From CAYVWB01 sp964455395 (GTDB lineage Bacteria; Desulfobacterota; Desulfovibrionia; Desulfovibrionales; Desulfovibrionaceae), in assembly GCA_964455395.1 (NCBI GenBank), contig CAYVWB010000087.1, positions 1 to 15,701 on the forward strand: DNA of 15,701 nucleotides, in the 5' to 3' direction. Shown here one piece after another: positions 8,017 to 15,699 of this stretch. Below the pieces are notes generated by a model, which made no database searches, was not told where the DNA came from, and was given only the letters and a program-made list of their open reading frames with translations. Positions within the stretch are counted from its first letter, which is position 1. Each line of letters opens with the position of its first letter. Both the position numbers and the translations under genes were made by a program.

Positions 8017-8790
8017 ATGCGCGTTGTCTTTCTGGGCGTGGGCGAAGCCTTCGACCATCGCTTGCCCAACACCTCGCTACTGCTCGTCGCCGAAGCCGGC
8101 GACGCCCTGCTCTGCGACTGCGGCTTCACCGCTGCTGCAGCGTTCTTCGCTCACAAGCCGGCGGATCTGCATGTGGACAGCCTCGTCGGCATCACCGTGA
8201 GTCATTTCCATGGGGACCACTTCATGGGCCTGCCATGGCTGCTGCATCGCCTCCGCTTCGAAGGCCGCCGCGCCCCGCTCGCCATCGTCGGCGGCCATGG
8301 AGTGGAGGACGTGGTTGCCCAGGTCTGCGAGCTGGCGTACCCCGAAAGCCTCGCGAAGCTGGGCTTCCCCCTCACCTTCAAGACCGTGACCGACGGCGAC
8401 GAAATCGACATGGACGACTGGCGGCTGAGCTTCGCGCGCACCAACCACCCGGAACCCAACCTCGCCGTGCGGGTCTTCCGGGAAGACAGCGCCGTGCTCT
8501 ACAGCGGCGACGGCGCGCCCACGACCGGGGTGCAGACCCTGGCGCAGCGCGCCAACCTCGCGGTGATGGAGTCCTTCATGCTCCGGGAGGAGGACGTGGG
8601 CGACTCGGGTCACGGCAGCGTGGCCGGCTCGCTGGCCTTCGCGGAGCTCGCCTGCGTGGACCGGGTGGCGCTGACCCACGTACACCGGCGCGTGCGCCAC
8701 GACCGTCGCGATGAGCTGGAGACCATGCTCGCATGGCGGCCGGACGTCCCCAGCTTGCTGCCTGCGCCGGGCGACGTGGTCACCCTCTGA
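8017..8790 (+). CDS. MBL-fold metallo-hydrolase, RNase Z-like (COG1234-type), 257 aa
   Basis: A cytoplasmic metallo-beta-lactamase-fold hydrolase, expected to bind two zinc ions. The N-terminus MRVVFLGVGEAFDHRLPNTS is typical of the RNase Z/ElaC-like branch. The metal ligands are visible: HFHGDH (H63, H65, D67, H68), then H144 in TNHPEPN, D165 in YSGDGAP, H199 in GHGSVAG and H221 or H223 in LTHVHR. The start is well supported by GGAG at 8006-8009, 7 nt before the ATG. At 257 aa it is shorter than canonical RNase Z (about 300 aa), and I see no stretch resembling the exosite arm that grips tRNA. The terminal motif THVHRR also differs from the THFSSRY-like end of true RNase Z. A role in tRNA 3' processing is therefore doubtful, and a small-molecule or nucleotide phosphodiesterase is equally possible. 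The gene is monocistronic: its 5' neighbour is divergent and its 3' neighbour convergent. Confidence 0.9.
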   Translation: MRVVFLGVGEAFDHRLPNTSLLLVAEAGDALLCDCGFTAAAAFFAHKPADLHVDSLVGITVSHFHGDHFMGLPWLLHRLRFEGRRAPLAIVGGHGVEDVVAQVCELAYPESLAKLGFPLTFKTVTDGDEIDMDDWRLSFARTNHPEPNLAVRVFREDSAVLYSGDGAPTTGVQTLAQRANLAVMESFMLREEDVGDSGHGSVAGSLAFAELACVDRVALTHVHRRVRHDRRDELETMLAWRPDVPSLLPAPGDVVTL

Positions 8791-9199
8791 GTCCCCACAC
8801 GACCGCAAGGAGGGGGAAAGCCGCCGCGGTCGCGTCGCCATTCCGGGCGATCGCTTCAGCCCGTCGCGCACGCCGCCTCCCGGGCCGACCTGCTCCGAAA
8901 ACGGTCCGTTGCGCCGCGGCCGCCTGCTCGCGGCTCCCGAAGACGTGAGCCGGACGGGGTTCGGATTCCGGCCAAGCTTCAGCCAGACTCCAGCCAAGCT
9001 CCAGCCAAGCTTCAGCCAGACAGCGGCGCGGCGCGCCGGGGTCTCGTCCGGCGGCGGATATCCCGGCGGCTCGGATGAACACCACGCGACGTCGGCGCGG
9101 GTCCCGCTGCTCGCCGATCAGGCGTGGACATCCTCTCGAAAACGGACGTCTGGAGCGCAGGCGACGCGTTCATGGCAAGCTCCACCGGACCTTCCGCGC
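8791..9199. other. Convergent intergenic region without a supported gene
   Basis: This stretch of about 400 bp lies between the 3' ends of the MBL hydrolase (+) and the SGNH protein (-). It contains an inverted repeat, CGACCGC (8800-8806) with GCGGTCG (8826-8832), just after the hydrolase stop codon, but no T-tract follows, so it is at best a weak or Rho-assisted terminator. An 11-bp tandem repeat occupies 8971-9025 (listed separately). An open frame of 101 codons on the - strand (8780-9085) lacks a ribosome binding site, has mixed third positions, and gets its apparent AEAW/LELGW periodicity from the tandem repeat. I do not regard it as a gene. Confidence 0.6.
8971..9025. repeat. 11-bp tandem repeat array (about 4.6 copies)
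   Basis: Five successive units are GCCAAGCTTCA (8971-8981), GCCAGACTCCA (8982-8992), GCCAAGCTCCA (8993-9003), GCCAAGCTTCA (9004-9014) and a partial GCCAGAC (9015-9021) that decays into the flank. On top of this there is a 33-bp higher-order period: GCCAAGCTTCAGCCAGAC occurs exactly at both 8971-8988 and 9004-9021. The unit is close to one helical turn, so the copies would lie on the same face of the DNA. The array sits in a non-coding convergent gap, about 180 bp after the MBL hydrolase stop codon. Its function is unknown; it may be a neutral variable-number tandem repeat. Confidence 0.85.
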
Positions 9200-10846
9200 C
9201 TACCGCCCCCTCTCGTCCAGCAACTCCAGCACCTTCGCAGCAATGGCCTTGCCCGCCACGGCATTGCCCCGTGCGTTCCAATGGGTGTCCCGCAGGTGGA
9301 AGACCCGGCCTTGCGCCTGGGCTTCCTGCAGGATGGGGGTCAAGTCCAGATAGGGGATGCCCTGCGTTTCCAGATAGGCTTTCACGCGGTTGATGACGTA
9401 GTACCGGTCGTACGCCTCGGGGTTGGGGACCACCGCCATCATGTCCTCCCAAAGGGCGTCGTTCACATGGTACTCATCCGGCGCGATGACCACCAGAAAG
9501 TCCTCCTCCACGGTCTGCGCCAGTTTGCCCATGGCTTGCAGGTAGAGTCGGAGGAGTTCCTGGACGGAGCGCTTGTCCGTTCGCGCGAAGACGGCGCGTT
9601 CGAGCTCTTTCTGCAGAAAGGCCTCGGGCGTGAAGGTGGGCCGCTCCAGGTCGGGATTTTCCACGAAAGGCGGTGGGGGCGGGATGCTGTCTTCGGCGCC
9701 GAGGTATCCGTCGTGCCCCCAACGCAGGTAGCGCAGGCTGTCCAGTCCCGTGGGGATGGGCACCACCACTCGCGGTTGCGTTGGTTCATAGGGGAGTAAC
9801 GCCCAACGCAGAAACTTGGTGAGCCGCCAGTTCTGCAGGAAGGTGTGCAGCAGGGCCTCCTCCCGCGCCACGAAGGGGTCGTTGCCCATGAAGGTGGTGA
9901 AGACGACCACCTCCGGGTTCCATGGTTGCGCTTCGTGTCGGTAGAGTCGGAAATAGTCGAACATGTCCGCGGAGGGCATGCTCACGTTGTGGACCGCCAC
10001 CCGGCCGGGAATTTGCTCCTGCAGCGCCTGGCGCAGGGTTTGCTCCATCACGGTGGTGAAGTTGTAGGGCTGGGGCGTCATGCCGAGCCCGAAGGACCCG
10101 GTGAGGGAGACCGCCACGAAGTCGTCCTTGCCGGCGACGAAGAATTCCTCGTCGTAGAAATTGCGGGAGTTGAAGTCGTGGCCCAGGAACTTGCCCCCCA
10201 GCATGGACTGGAATTCCAGATAGTCCCGTTGTGCGGTGGACTCCACGTTGTAGATCGTCGTGAAGAAGAACCTGAAGTGGAGCAGCATGGCCAGTTCCAC
10301 CAGCACGATGCCGATGCCGAGCCCGAAGGCGACGCGGTCCGGCCAACGCAGCGCCCGCGGCGGTCGGGCCATGGCCCGCGGAAACGCGACCACCGCCGTG
10401 AGCCATGCGCCGCCCAGGGTGAGCAGCACCCCGTTGAAGACGGCGTTGACGAAAAACACGTTCTGGAAAAGCGCGTCGTAGAAAATTGTGGCGGCAGCCA
10501 GCGCAGGGGCCATGGCGTAGAGTGCGAGGCGTACGGGCCACCAGGTGGCCCTTTCGTCCATGGCGCGGGCCCACGCCCGGCGGGCGTCTTTGCGGACCAG
10601 GCGCGTTGCGGCGAACGTGAGTGCGGCGGCCGCGGTGAAGACGCCGGTCATCACCGTGGTGAAGATGGCGGGGATGTGGAACTGCACCGCGGTGAGGTAT
10701 TTGGAGAAGCCCTGGACCACTTCCGAGGCGACGCCGACCAGATAGACGCACAGCGTCACGGCGATGAGCGCCACGGCGTGTTTGGGGGAGACGAGTGTTC
10801 GAAGCACGATGGATACGCAGAAGGGGCGGAACGAACCGAGTCGCAC
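9200..10846 (-). CDS. Multi-pass membrane protein with C-terminal SGNH/GDSL-hydrolase-like domain, 548 aa
   Basis: The N-terminal part has about five hydrophobic segments (about residues 24-44, 57-80, 106-126, 130-155 and 172-194). A soluble domain of about 340 residues follows and shows the SGNH pattern. The nucleophile block reads SLTGSFGLGM with Ser251, where the usual form is GDSFxxG. The following VAVHNVSMPSADMFDYF resembles the block II region. TTFMGNDP supplies the GND block (321-323). RDTHWNARGN supplies the Asp520/His522 pair in the DTHWN form seen in AlgX/AlgJ-like and related SGNH proteins. Such proteins often add or remove acyl groups on polysaccharides or act on lipids, but no substrate can be inferred here. 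The start is uncertain: the listed start is a GTG at 10846 with a weak GGGGGCG upstream, and another GTG at 10807 would give a protein 13 residues shorter that keeps all the membrane segments. The gene follows glgP on the same strand after about 170 bp. I do not recognise a named family for the whole architecture. Confidence 0.78.
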   Translation of the reverse strand: MRLGSFRPFCVSIVLRTLVSPKHAVALIAVTLCVYLVGVASEVVQGFSKYLTAVQFHIPAIFTTVMTGVFTAAAALTFAATRLVRKDARRAWARAMDERATWWPVRLALYAMAPALAAATIFYDALFQNVFFVNAVFNGVLLTLGGAWLTAVVAFPRAMARPPRALRWPDRVAFGLGIGIVLVELAMLLHFRFFFTTIYNVESTAQRDYLEFQSMLGGKFLGHDFNSRNFYDEEFFVAGKDDFVAVSLTGSFGLGMTPQPYNFTTVMEQTLRQALQEQIPGRVAVHNVSMPSADMFDYFRLYRHEAQPWNPEVVVFTTFMGNDPFVAREEALLHTFLQNWRLTKFLRWALLPYEPTQPRVVVPIPTGLDSLRYLRWGHDGYLGAEDSIPPPPPFVENPDLERPTFTPEAFLQKELERAVFARTDKRSVQELLRLYLQAMGKLAQTVEEDFLVVIAPDEYHVNDALWEDMMAVVPNPEAYDRYYVINRVKAYLETQGIPYLDLTPILQEAQAQGRVFHLRDTHWNARGNAVAGKAIAAKVLELLDERGR

Positions 10847-10918
10847 CGCCCCCGAAGGCTTGAAGGTGGGCTGTGTGAGGCGACCTGCGCTGGCGCCAAG
10901 GCTTGCTGCGGCGCGAGG

Positions 10919-10951
10919 CCTCCGGGCCGGAGGGTTTTTCCCTAAACCCTC
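10919..10951. other. Two overlapping, mutually exclusive hairpins between glgP and the SGNH gene
   Basis: Hairpin A is CCTCC (10919-10923) with GGAGG (10929-10933), followed on the + strand by G and five T residues (10935-10939), which gives it the look of a + strand intrinsic terminator. Hairpin B is an 8-bp perfect stem, GAGGGTTT (10930-10937) with AAACCCTC (10944-10951), and shares bases with A. Both flanking genes are on the - strand, where neither hairpin is followed by a T-tract. Hairpin B could still stabilise the glgP 3' end or form part of the SGNH mRNA leader. Hairpin A could stop antisense transcription. Confidence 0.35.
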
Positions 10952-11015
10952 GCCGCCTTGTTGGCAACCCCTTGCGCGACGGTGGCGTGGGGGGAGGCAG
11001 GGGATCGCCTGCGGT

Positions 11016-13536
11016 TCAGCAGCGCCAGATTTCCTCGATGTACTGCTGAATGGACCGGTCGCTGGAGAAGAAGCCCATGCGCGCGGTGTTCAGGATGGAG
11101 CGTCGGGTCCACTCCTCCTGGTCCTTGTAGATGCGGTCGGCTTCATCCTGGGTGTCCAGGTAGGAGCGGAAGTCCGCGAGCACGCAGTAGGTGTCCCCGC
11201 CGGAGAGCAGGCTCTCCACCACGGGGCGGAAGAGCCCCGGCTCCTCTCGGCTGAAGAAGTCGCCGGAAATCATGTCCAGGGCGCGCTTCAGTTCCTGATC
11301 CTGTTCGTAGTAGAGCCAGGGGTTGTAACCGCTGGCCTTGAGGTTCTGCACTTCGTCGGCGCGCAGGCCGAAGAGGAACATGTTCTCTGCGCCGATACGT
11401 TCGGCCATCTCGATGGTGGCGCCGTCGTAAGTGCCGATGGTCAGCGCGCCATTGATGGCGAACTTCATGTTGCCGGTGCCCGAGGCTTCCATGCCGGCCA
11501 TGGAGATCTGCTCCGAGAGGTCCGACGCCGGGATGACTTTCTCCGCCTGGGAGACGCGGTAGTTGGGCATGAAGTGCACGGCGAGCTTGCCGTTCACCCG
11601 CGGGTCCGTGTTGACCACGGCGGCCACGCTGTTGACGAGCTTGATGAGGCGCTTGGCCATGAAGTAGCCCGGCGCGGCCTTGCCGCCGAAGAGCACGGTG
11701 CGCGGGGTGACGTCCAGGTTGGGGTCGTCGATGATGCGGTTGTAGAGCGCGACGACGTGGAGCACGTTGAGGAGTTGTCGCTTGTACTCATGGATGCGCT
11801 TGATCTGAACGTCCACCATGGAGTCCACTTCCACGCCCATGCCCATCTGCCGGCGCATGTATTGATCAAGCAGGATCTTGTTGTCTCGCTTGACTTTGGC
11901 CCAGCGTTTGCGGAACTCGGCGTCCTCGGCGTAGGGCTCGATCTCGGCGAGTTTGTCCAGATTCATCAGGAAGGATTCGGAGAGCAGCGTCTCCGCGATG
12001 AGGGAGGTGAGCTTCGGGTTGGCGAGCCGCAGGAATCGCCGGGGGGTGACGCCGTTGGTCTTGTTGTTGATCTTGCCGGGATAGAATTCATTGAAATCCC
12101 GGAAGATGTTCGCCTTGATGATCTCCGTGTGCAACGCAGCCACGCCGTTGACCGAGTGCGACCCCACGATGGAGAGGTTCGCCATGCGGATGTGCTTGTA
12201 GGGCGACTCCCCGATGATGGAGAGCACGCTTTTCTTGTAGTCGCGCTCCTGGGGATCGAGGTTGGCGTAGCGATCCTCCACCTGTTCCATGAAGCGGCGG
12301 TTGATCTCGTAGATGATGTCCAGGTGGCGTGGGAGCAGCCGGCCGAACAGGTCCACAGGCCAGGTCTCCAGCGCTTCGGGCAGGATGGTGTGGTTGGTGT
12401 ATGCGAAGGTGTTCTCGCAGATGGTCCACGCGGTCTCCCAGTCCAGAAGCTCCACGTCCATCAGCAGGCGCATGAGCTCCGGCACGGCCACAGCCGGGTG
12501 GGTGTCGTTGAGCTGGATGGCGACCCGGTCCGGGAAAGCCCGGAAATCCTCGTTGTTCTTCTTGAAACGACGGATGATGTCCTGCAGGGAAGCGGAGACG
12601 AAGAAGTACTGCTGCTTGAGCCGCAGCTCCTTGCCTTGCACCACGTCCTCGCTGGGGTAGAGCACCTTGGAGATGTTCTCGTCGCGGACTTTCTGCTCCA
12701 CTGCGCCGATGTAGTTGCCCGTATTGAAATAGGAAAGATCGAATTCGCGGTCGCTGCGGGCAGACCACAGCCGCATGTTGATGGTGCGTTTGTTGCGGTA
12801 GCCGGGCACCAGCATGTCGCACGGCATGGCCAGCACGGAGTCGTCCGCGCACCAGTCGACGCATGCGGCCCTTCTCGTGCACCCAGGTGTGCACGGAGCC
12901 GCCGAACTTGATCTCCACCAGGAAGTGACCGCGTTCGAACTCCCAGGGGTTGAAGGTGCGCATCCAGTTGTCAGCCTTCTCCACCTGGTAGCCGTTCTCG
13001 ATCTGCTGCTGGAACATACCGTAATCATAGCGGATGCCGTAGCCGTAACCGGGCACGCCGCAAGTGGCCATGGACTCCAGGTAGCAGGAGGCCAGTCGGC
13101 CGAGGCCGCCGTTGCCCAGGCCTGCGTCCCACTCCACCTCGGCCAGATCTTCCAGGTCCAGACCGAAGTCGGCCATGGCCCGGTACGCTGCGTGGTAGAG
13201 CCCCAGGCAGATGAGGTTGTTGATGAGCGACTTGCCCGGCAGGTACTCCAGCGAGAGGTAGTACACCCGCTTGGCTTGCTCGTCGTAGTAGCTGCGCTGG
13301 GTGCGCAACCACTGCTCCACAAGCCGGTCGCGCACAGCCAGGGCCAGTCCGTAATAATAGGTGAAGGGCTTTCTGCGCGCGTAGTCGCTGCCCAGGGTGG
13401 AGACGATATGCCGGAGGGTGTCGGCTTTCAGGGACTCCTGATCGTCTTCCTCCGGGGGGCAGAAGCGCCACTCGAAATTATCCGCGTTTATCGCTTCCTG
13501 GTCGATTTTCGGCACGCGATCCTTGGGCTTGGCCAT
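11016..13536 (-). pseudogene. glgP: Glycogen/starch phosphorylase, full length but frameshifted near 12861
   Basis: This gene encodes the PLP-dependent enzyme that releases glucose-1-phosphate from glycogen or maltodextrin in the cytoplasm. The ATG at 13536 is well supported by GGAGG at 13545-13549, 8 nt upstream. Frame 1 (13536 to about 12862, 225 codons) carries YYLSLEYLPGKSLINNL, GLGNGGLGRLASCYLES and GYGIRYDYGMF, up to VHEKGRMR. The family alignment then continues in a second frame from 12860 (VDWCADDSVLAMPCDMLVPGY). That frame runs to the TGA at 11016 with QLNDTHPA, TNGVTPRRFL, KRIHEYKRQLLN and the PLP site GTGNMKFAINGALTIGTYDG (Lys codon 11463-11465, about residue 691). Joined, the product is about 839 aa, normal for the family, and both halves look fully conserved. 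One surplus C at 12861, or loss of two bases, explains the break. A read error or a very recent mutation therefore seems likelier than an old pseudogene. As written, translation from 13536 runs out of frame to 12088 and gives a 482-aa product without the PLP domain. Confidence 0.93.
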
Positions 13537-13587
13537 ACCGTCGTCCTCCGTTCCTGGGCGACGCTCCCAGGTAAGCTTGCATACAGT

Positions 13588-13604
13588 GGAAAGGCGCGCT
13601 TTCC
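13588..13604 (-). other. Small stem-loop in the glgP leader
   Basis: GGAAAG (13588-13593) and CTTTCC (13599-13604) form a 6-bp stem around the 5-nt loop GCGCG, about 50 nt upstream of the glgP ATG and downstream of the candidate promoter. No T-tract follows in either direction, so it is not an intrinsic terminator. It could be an operator half-site pair or an mRNA-stabilising structure; nothing in the sequence tells which. Confidence 0.3.
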
Positions 13605-13627
13605 CTTCATGAGACGTCTACCCCATC

Positions 13628-13657
13628 TTCATAGGCGCAACCAAGGCATTTTGGCAA
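13628..13657 (-). promoter_or_regulatory. Candidate sigma70 promoter for glgP
   Basis: On the - strand, TTGCCA (13652-13657, five of six -35 consensus bases) is 18 bp from TATGAA (13628-13633, four of six -10 bases). Transcription would begin near 13621 and give a leader of about 85 nt that includes the stem-loop at 13588-13604. The match is moderate, and short AT-rich islands in GC-rich DNA can look like this by chance. Confidence 0.35.
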
Positions 13658-13852
13658 ACTCTTCGGGCAATTTCCACCAAAACGTCACTTAGCGCAGGCA
13701 TTCGCCGCACTCTATCGCTCGCCTGTCGCGGAGCTGTCAGACCCTTTGCATTTTTCCGGACTTTGGTGCAGCGTGGCCGCTTCCCGGCGCGGCCTGCCCG
13801 TGTACGCCCGCTCCCCGGCGCTGCGCCTCCACTTCTGCGCTTCCACGGAATC

Positions 13853-15286
13853 ATGTCTGAACACCGCATACCCATAGTCGGAGCCGGTCTGGCCGGTTGC
13901 GAATGCGCGCTGGCTCTGGCGAGCCGGGGCCACGCCGTCACACTGTACGAACAGAAGCCCACGCGTTTTTCCCCGGCGCACGCCGTGGCGGACCTCGCCG
14001 AGCTGGTCTGCTCCAACTCGTTCCGCTCGGATGCCCCGGACGCCGCCGTCGGCGTGTTGAAAGCCGAAATGCGCGACCTGGGCAGCGCCGTGATGGCTGC
14101 AGCCGAAGCCGAACGCACCCCCGCAGGCCAAGCCCTCGCTGTGGACCGCGATGCCTTCGCCCGCCACATGACAGCCCGGATCGAAGCCGAACCCCGCATC
14201 GAGCTCGTCCGTCGGGAGATACTCTCTCTGGAGGATCCCGCCATCGCTGCAGCCCTCGCCGCCAGCGCGCCGGCGGTCATCGCAGCCGGGCCTTTGGCGT
14301 CGGAGAGCCTTTCCCGAAGCCTCGCCGAGGCCGTGGGCGCCGCTCATCTCTACTTTTACGACGCCATTGCGCCCATTGTCGCAGCCGACTCCATCGACGA
14401 GTCCATCGCCTTCCGCGCTTCCCGCGCCAGCCACAAGGAACGCGCACGGCGACGCCCCCCGGCTGACGCCACGCCTTGCGAGCCGCCCCACGACGTCTCC
14501 TCGCCCGACTCGCCTGCTCCGGAGGAACCCGGCGACTACCTCAACTGTCCCATGAACGAAGCCGAGTACGACGCCTTTCGGGACGCCCTGCTCAAGGCTG
14601 CAACCGTGCCGTGCCGGGACTTCGAGGAAGAACGCCACTTCGAAGGCTGCATGCCCGTGGAAGCGCTGGCCGCCCGCGGTCGGATGACGCTGGCGTACGG
14701 CTCCCTGAAGCCGGTGGGGCTGGTGGACCCCCGCACAGGGGAAACGCCCTTCGCCGTGCTCCAGCTGCGGCCCGAGAACCGCGATTTGAGCGCCTACAAC
14801 CTCGTGGGATGTCAAACAAAGATGAAGTACGGCGAACAGCGGCGCGTCTTCCGCATGGTCCCCGGCCTGGAACGCGCGGAGTTCGAGCGACTTGGCTCCA
14901 TGCATCGCAACACCTATCTGGACGCCCCCGTAAGCCTCGCTCCGGCTGGCGATTTGACGACCCGCCCCAACTGCTTCCTCACGGGACAGATCACCGGCGT
15001 GGAAGGCTATGTGGAGTCCGCGGCGCACGGCCTGTGGCTGGGCCTTGCGCTGGCGGCGCGCATGCAAGGCCGCGTGCTCTCCCCACCGCCGGAGACCACC
15101 ATGCTGGGCGCCCTGCTCGGTCACCTGCGCCGGCCTGTCAAGCGTTTCCAGCCCTCCAACGCCAACTTCGGTTTGGCGCCGGCCTTGAACCGCCGCGCGC
15201 CCAAGTGGAAACGCAAACAACTCTACGCCGAGCGCGCCCGGGAAGATTTCGCCGCGTGGCGCAAAGCAGCCGACCTGGAGCGCTGA
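13853..15286 (+). CDS. trmFO: Methylenetetrahydrofolate--tRNA-(uracil-5-)-methyltransferase TrmFO, 477 aa
   Basis: TrmFO methylates U54 in the T-loop of tRNA using methylenetetrahydrofolate as carbon donor and FAD as cofactor, in the cytoplasm. I chose the ATG at 13853 because it gives MSEHRIPIVGAGLAGCECAL, with the FAD-binding GxGxxG at the very N-terminus as in the family; only a weak GGA precedes it. The catalytic/redox cysteines are present: Cys53 in ELVCSNSFRSD, and Cys266 in HFEGCMPVE, equivalent to Cys226 of the B. subtilis enzyme. Other family blocks are AVGVLKAEMR, AGQALAVDRDAF, LYFYDAIAPIV, DYLNCPMNEAEYDAF, KPVGLVDPRTG, MHRNTYLDAP, GQITGVEGYVESAA and FQPSNANFGL. The protein is about 40 residues longer than B. 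subtilis TrmFO. Some 30 of these form a charged, Pro-rich insert (about 192-226) where the family has only a short ASRYDKGEAAY-type link. Codon use in the insert matches the rest of the gene. No terminator is evident downstream. Confidence 0.96.
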   Translation: MSEHRIPIVGAGLAGCECALALASRGHAVTLYEQKPTRFSPAHAVADLAELVCSNSFRSDAPDAAVGVLKAEMRDLGSAVMAAAEAERTPAGQALAVDRDAFARHMTARIEAEPRIELVRREILSLEDPAIAAALAASAPAVIAAGPLASESLSRSLAEAVGAAHLYFYDAIAPIVAADSIDESIAFRASRASHKERARRRPPADATPCEPPHDVSSPDSPAPEEPGDYLNCPMNEAEYDAFRDALLKAATVPCRDFEEERHFEGCMPVEALAARGRMTLAYGSLKPVGLVDPRTGETPFAVLQLRPENRDLSAYNLVGCQTKMKYGEQRRVFRMVPGLERAEFERLGSMHRNTYLDAPVSLAPAGDLTTRPNCFLTGQITGVEGYVESAAHGLWLGLALAARMQGRVLSPPPETTMLGALLGHLRRPVKRFQPSNANFGLAPALNRRAPKWKRKQLYAERAREDFAAWRKAADLER

Positions 15287-15699
15287 AGGCGCGTCGCCAC
15301 CCTCTCCGCCCCCGCGATGACGCGTGCCTGGAACACACCGCCTCCACGCTGCAAGTCGCTGGAACAGCTTATGCTCGGGTCCAGACCCAGTCGAGCCGCG
15401 GTCCAGCCCCGCTCCAGGTGGTCCCATGGATATCGCCGACCAGGAGAACGACCGAGGCGAAGGCCGCTCGCAATCCGTCGATCAGGCGCACTCATCCGCT
15501 CTCCGCCGACATGGCTCCCAAGGACGCCTCCAGGCGCGCTCATTGGCTCGGGCAACGAGTCGTTCGGCGCGGTCCTGGTGATGGCCGCCTCCCCGCGCAT
15601 GGGTGTCTGAAAGGAGTCGCGGCTGGCGACGTCCGCGTTGTCCGTCTGGGCGCCGTCGCCGGCGAGACTGGTCTGCATCATGCCGTCGCGGTCGAAGAT
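15223..15699 (-). CDS. Possible 3' part of an unrecognised gene (partial, extends beyond the right edge)
   Basis: The frame is open from the window edge and reads IFDRDGMMQTSLAGDGAQTD, then NADVASRDSFQTPMRGEAAI. From the edge down to about 15520 nearly every codon ends in G or C, a strong coding signature in this genome. Below about 15520 the third positions become mixed and the translation turns Arg/Gly-rich, and the frame only stops at 15223, inside the 3' end of trmFO on the other strand. A tail-to-tail overlap of 64 bp is unusual. Either the real gene ended or shifted frame near 15480-15540 (stops in the other two - strand frames lie at 15482 and 15540), or the signal is chance. I recognise no domain, and the two ATGs at 15681 and 15678 have no ribosome binding site, so this is more likely an internal part of a longer gene. 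Nothing else (no terminator, no repeat array) is visible in 15287-15701. Confidence 0.38.
   Translation of the reverse strand: MFDRDGMMQTSLAGDGAQTDNADVASRDSFQTPMRGEAAITRTAPNDSLPEPMSAPGGVLGSHVGGERMSAPDRRIASGLRLGRSPGRRYPWDHLERGWTAARLGLDPSISCSSDLQRGGGVFQARVIAGAERVATRLQRSRSAALRHAAKSSRARSA

Larger units (their letters stand above)
13537..13852. other. Divergent glgP-trmFO intergenic region
   Basis: This 316-bp gap is noticeably more AT-rich between about 13605 and 13690 than the flanking genes, as expected for a promoter region. Besides the candidate glgP promoter and leader hairpin, a spaced inverted repeat TTTTGG (13649-13654) and CCAAAA (13677-13682) is visible. No convincing trmFO promoter could be picked on the + strand. 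The frame before trmFO is open from 13763, but this stretch is Arg/Pro-rich and does not resemble TrmFO. Confidence 0.5.

Noticed and set aside
8780..9085. A 101-codon - strand open frame containing the 11-bp repeat
   Set aside because: It has no ribosome binding site, mixed codon third positions, overlap with the MBL hydrolase stop, and repeat-derived amino acid periodicity only.
10890..10905. TGGCGC...CTTGC resembling a sigma54 promoter
   Set aside because: The spacing between the GG and GC elements is one base too long and it points along the + strand, away from any gene start.
13763..13852. N-terminal extension of TrmFO by 30 residues
   Set aside because: TrmFO begins almost directly with its FAD-binding GxGxxG; the upstream codons give an Arg/Pro-rich stretch with no family match.
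13712..15427. A 571-codon open frame on the - strand opposite trmFO
   Set aside because: trmFO matches its family along the whole length on the + strand; the opposing frame shows no domain and runs past both ends of trmFO.
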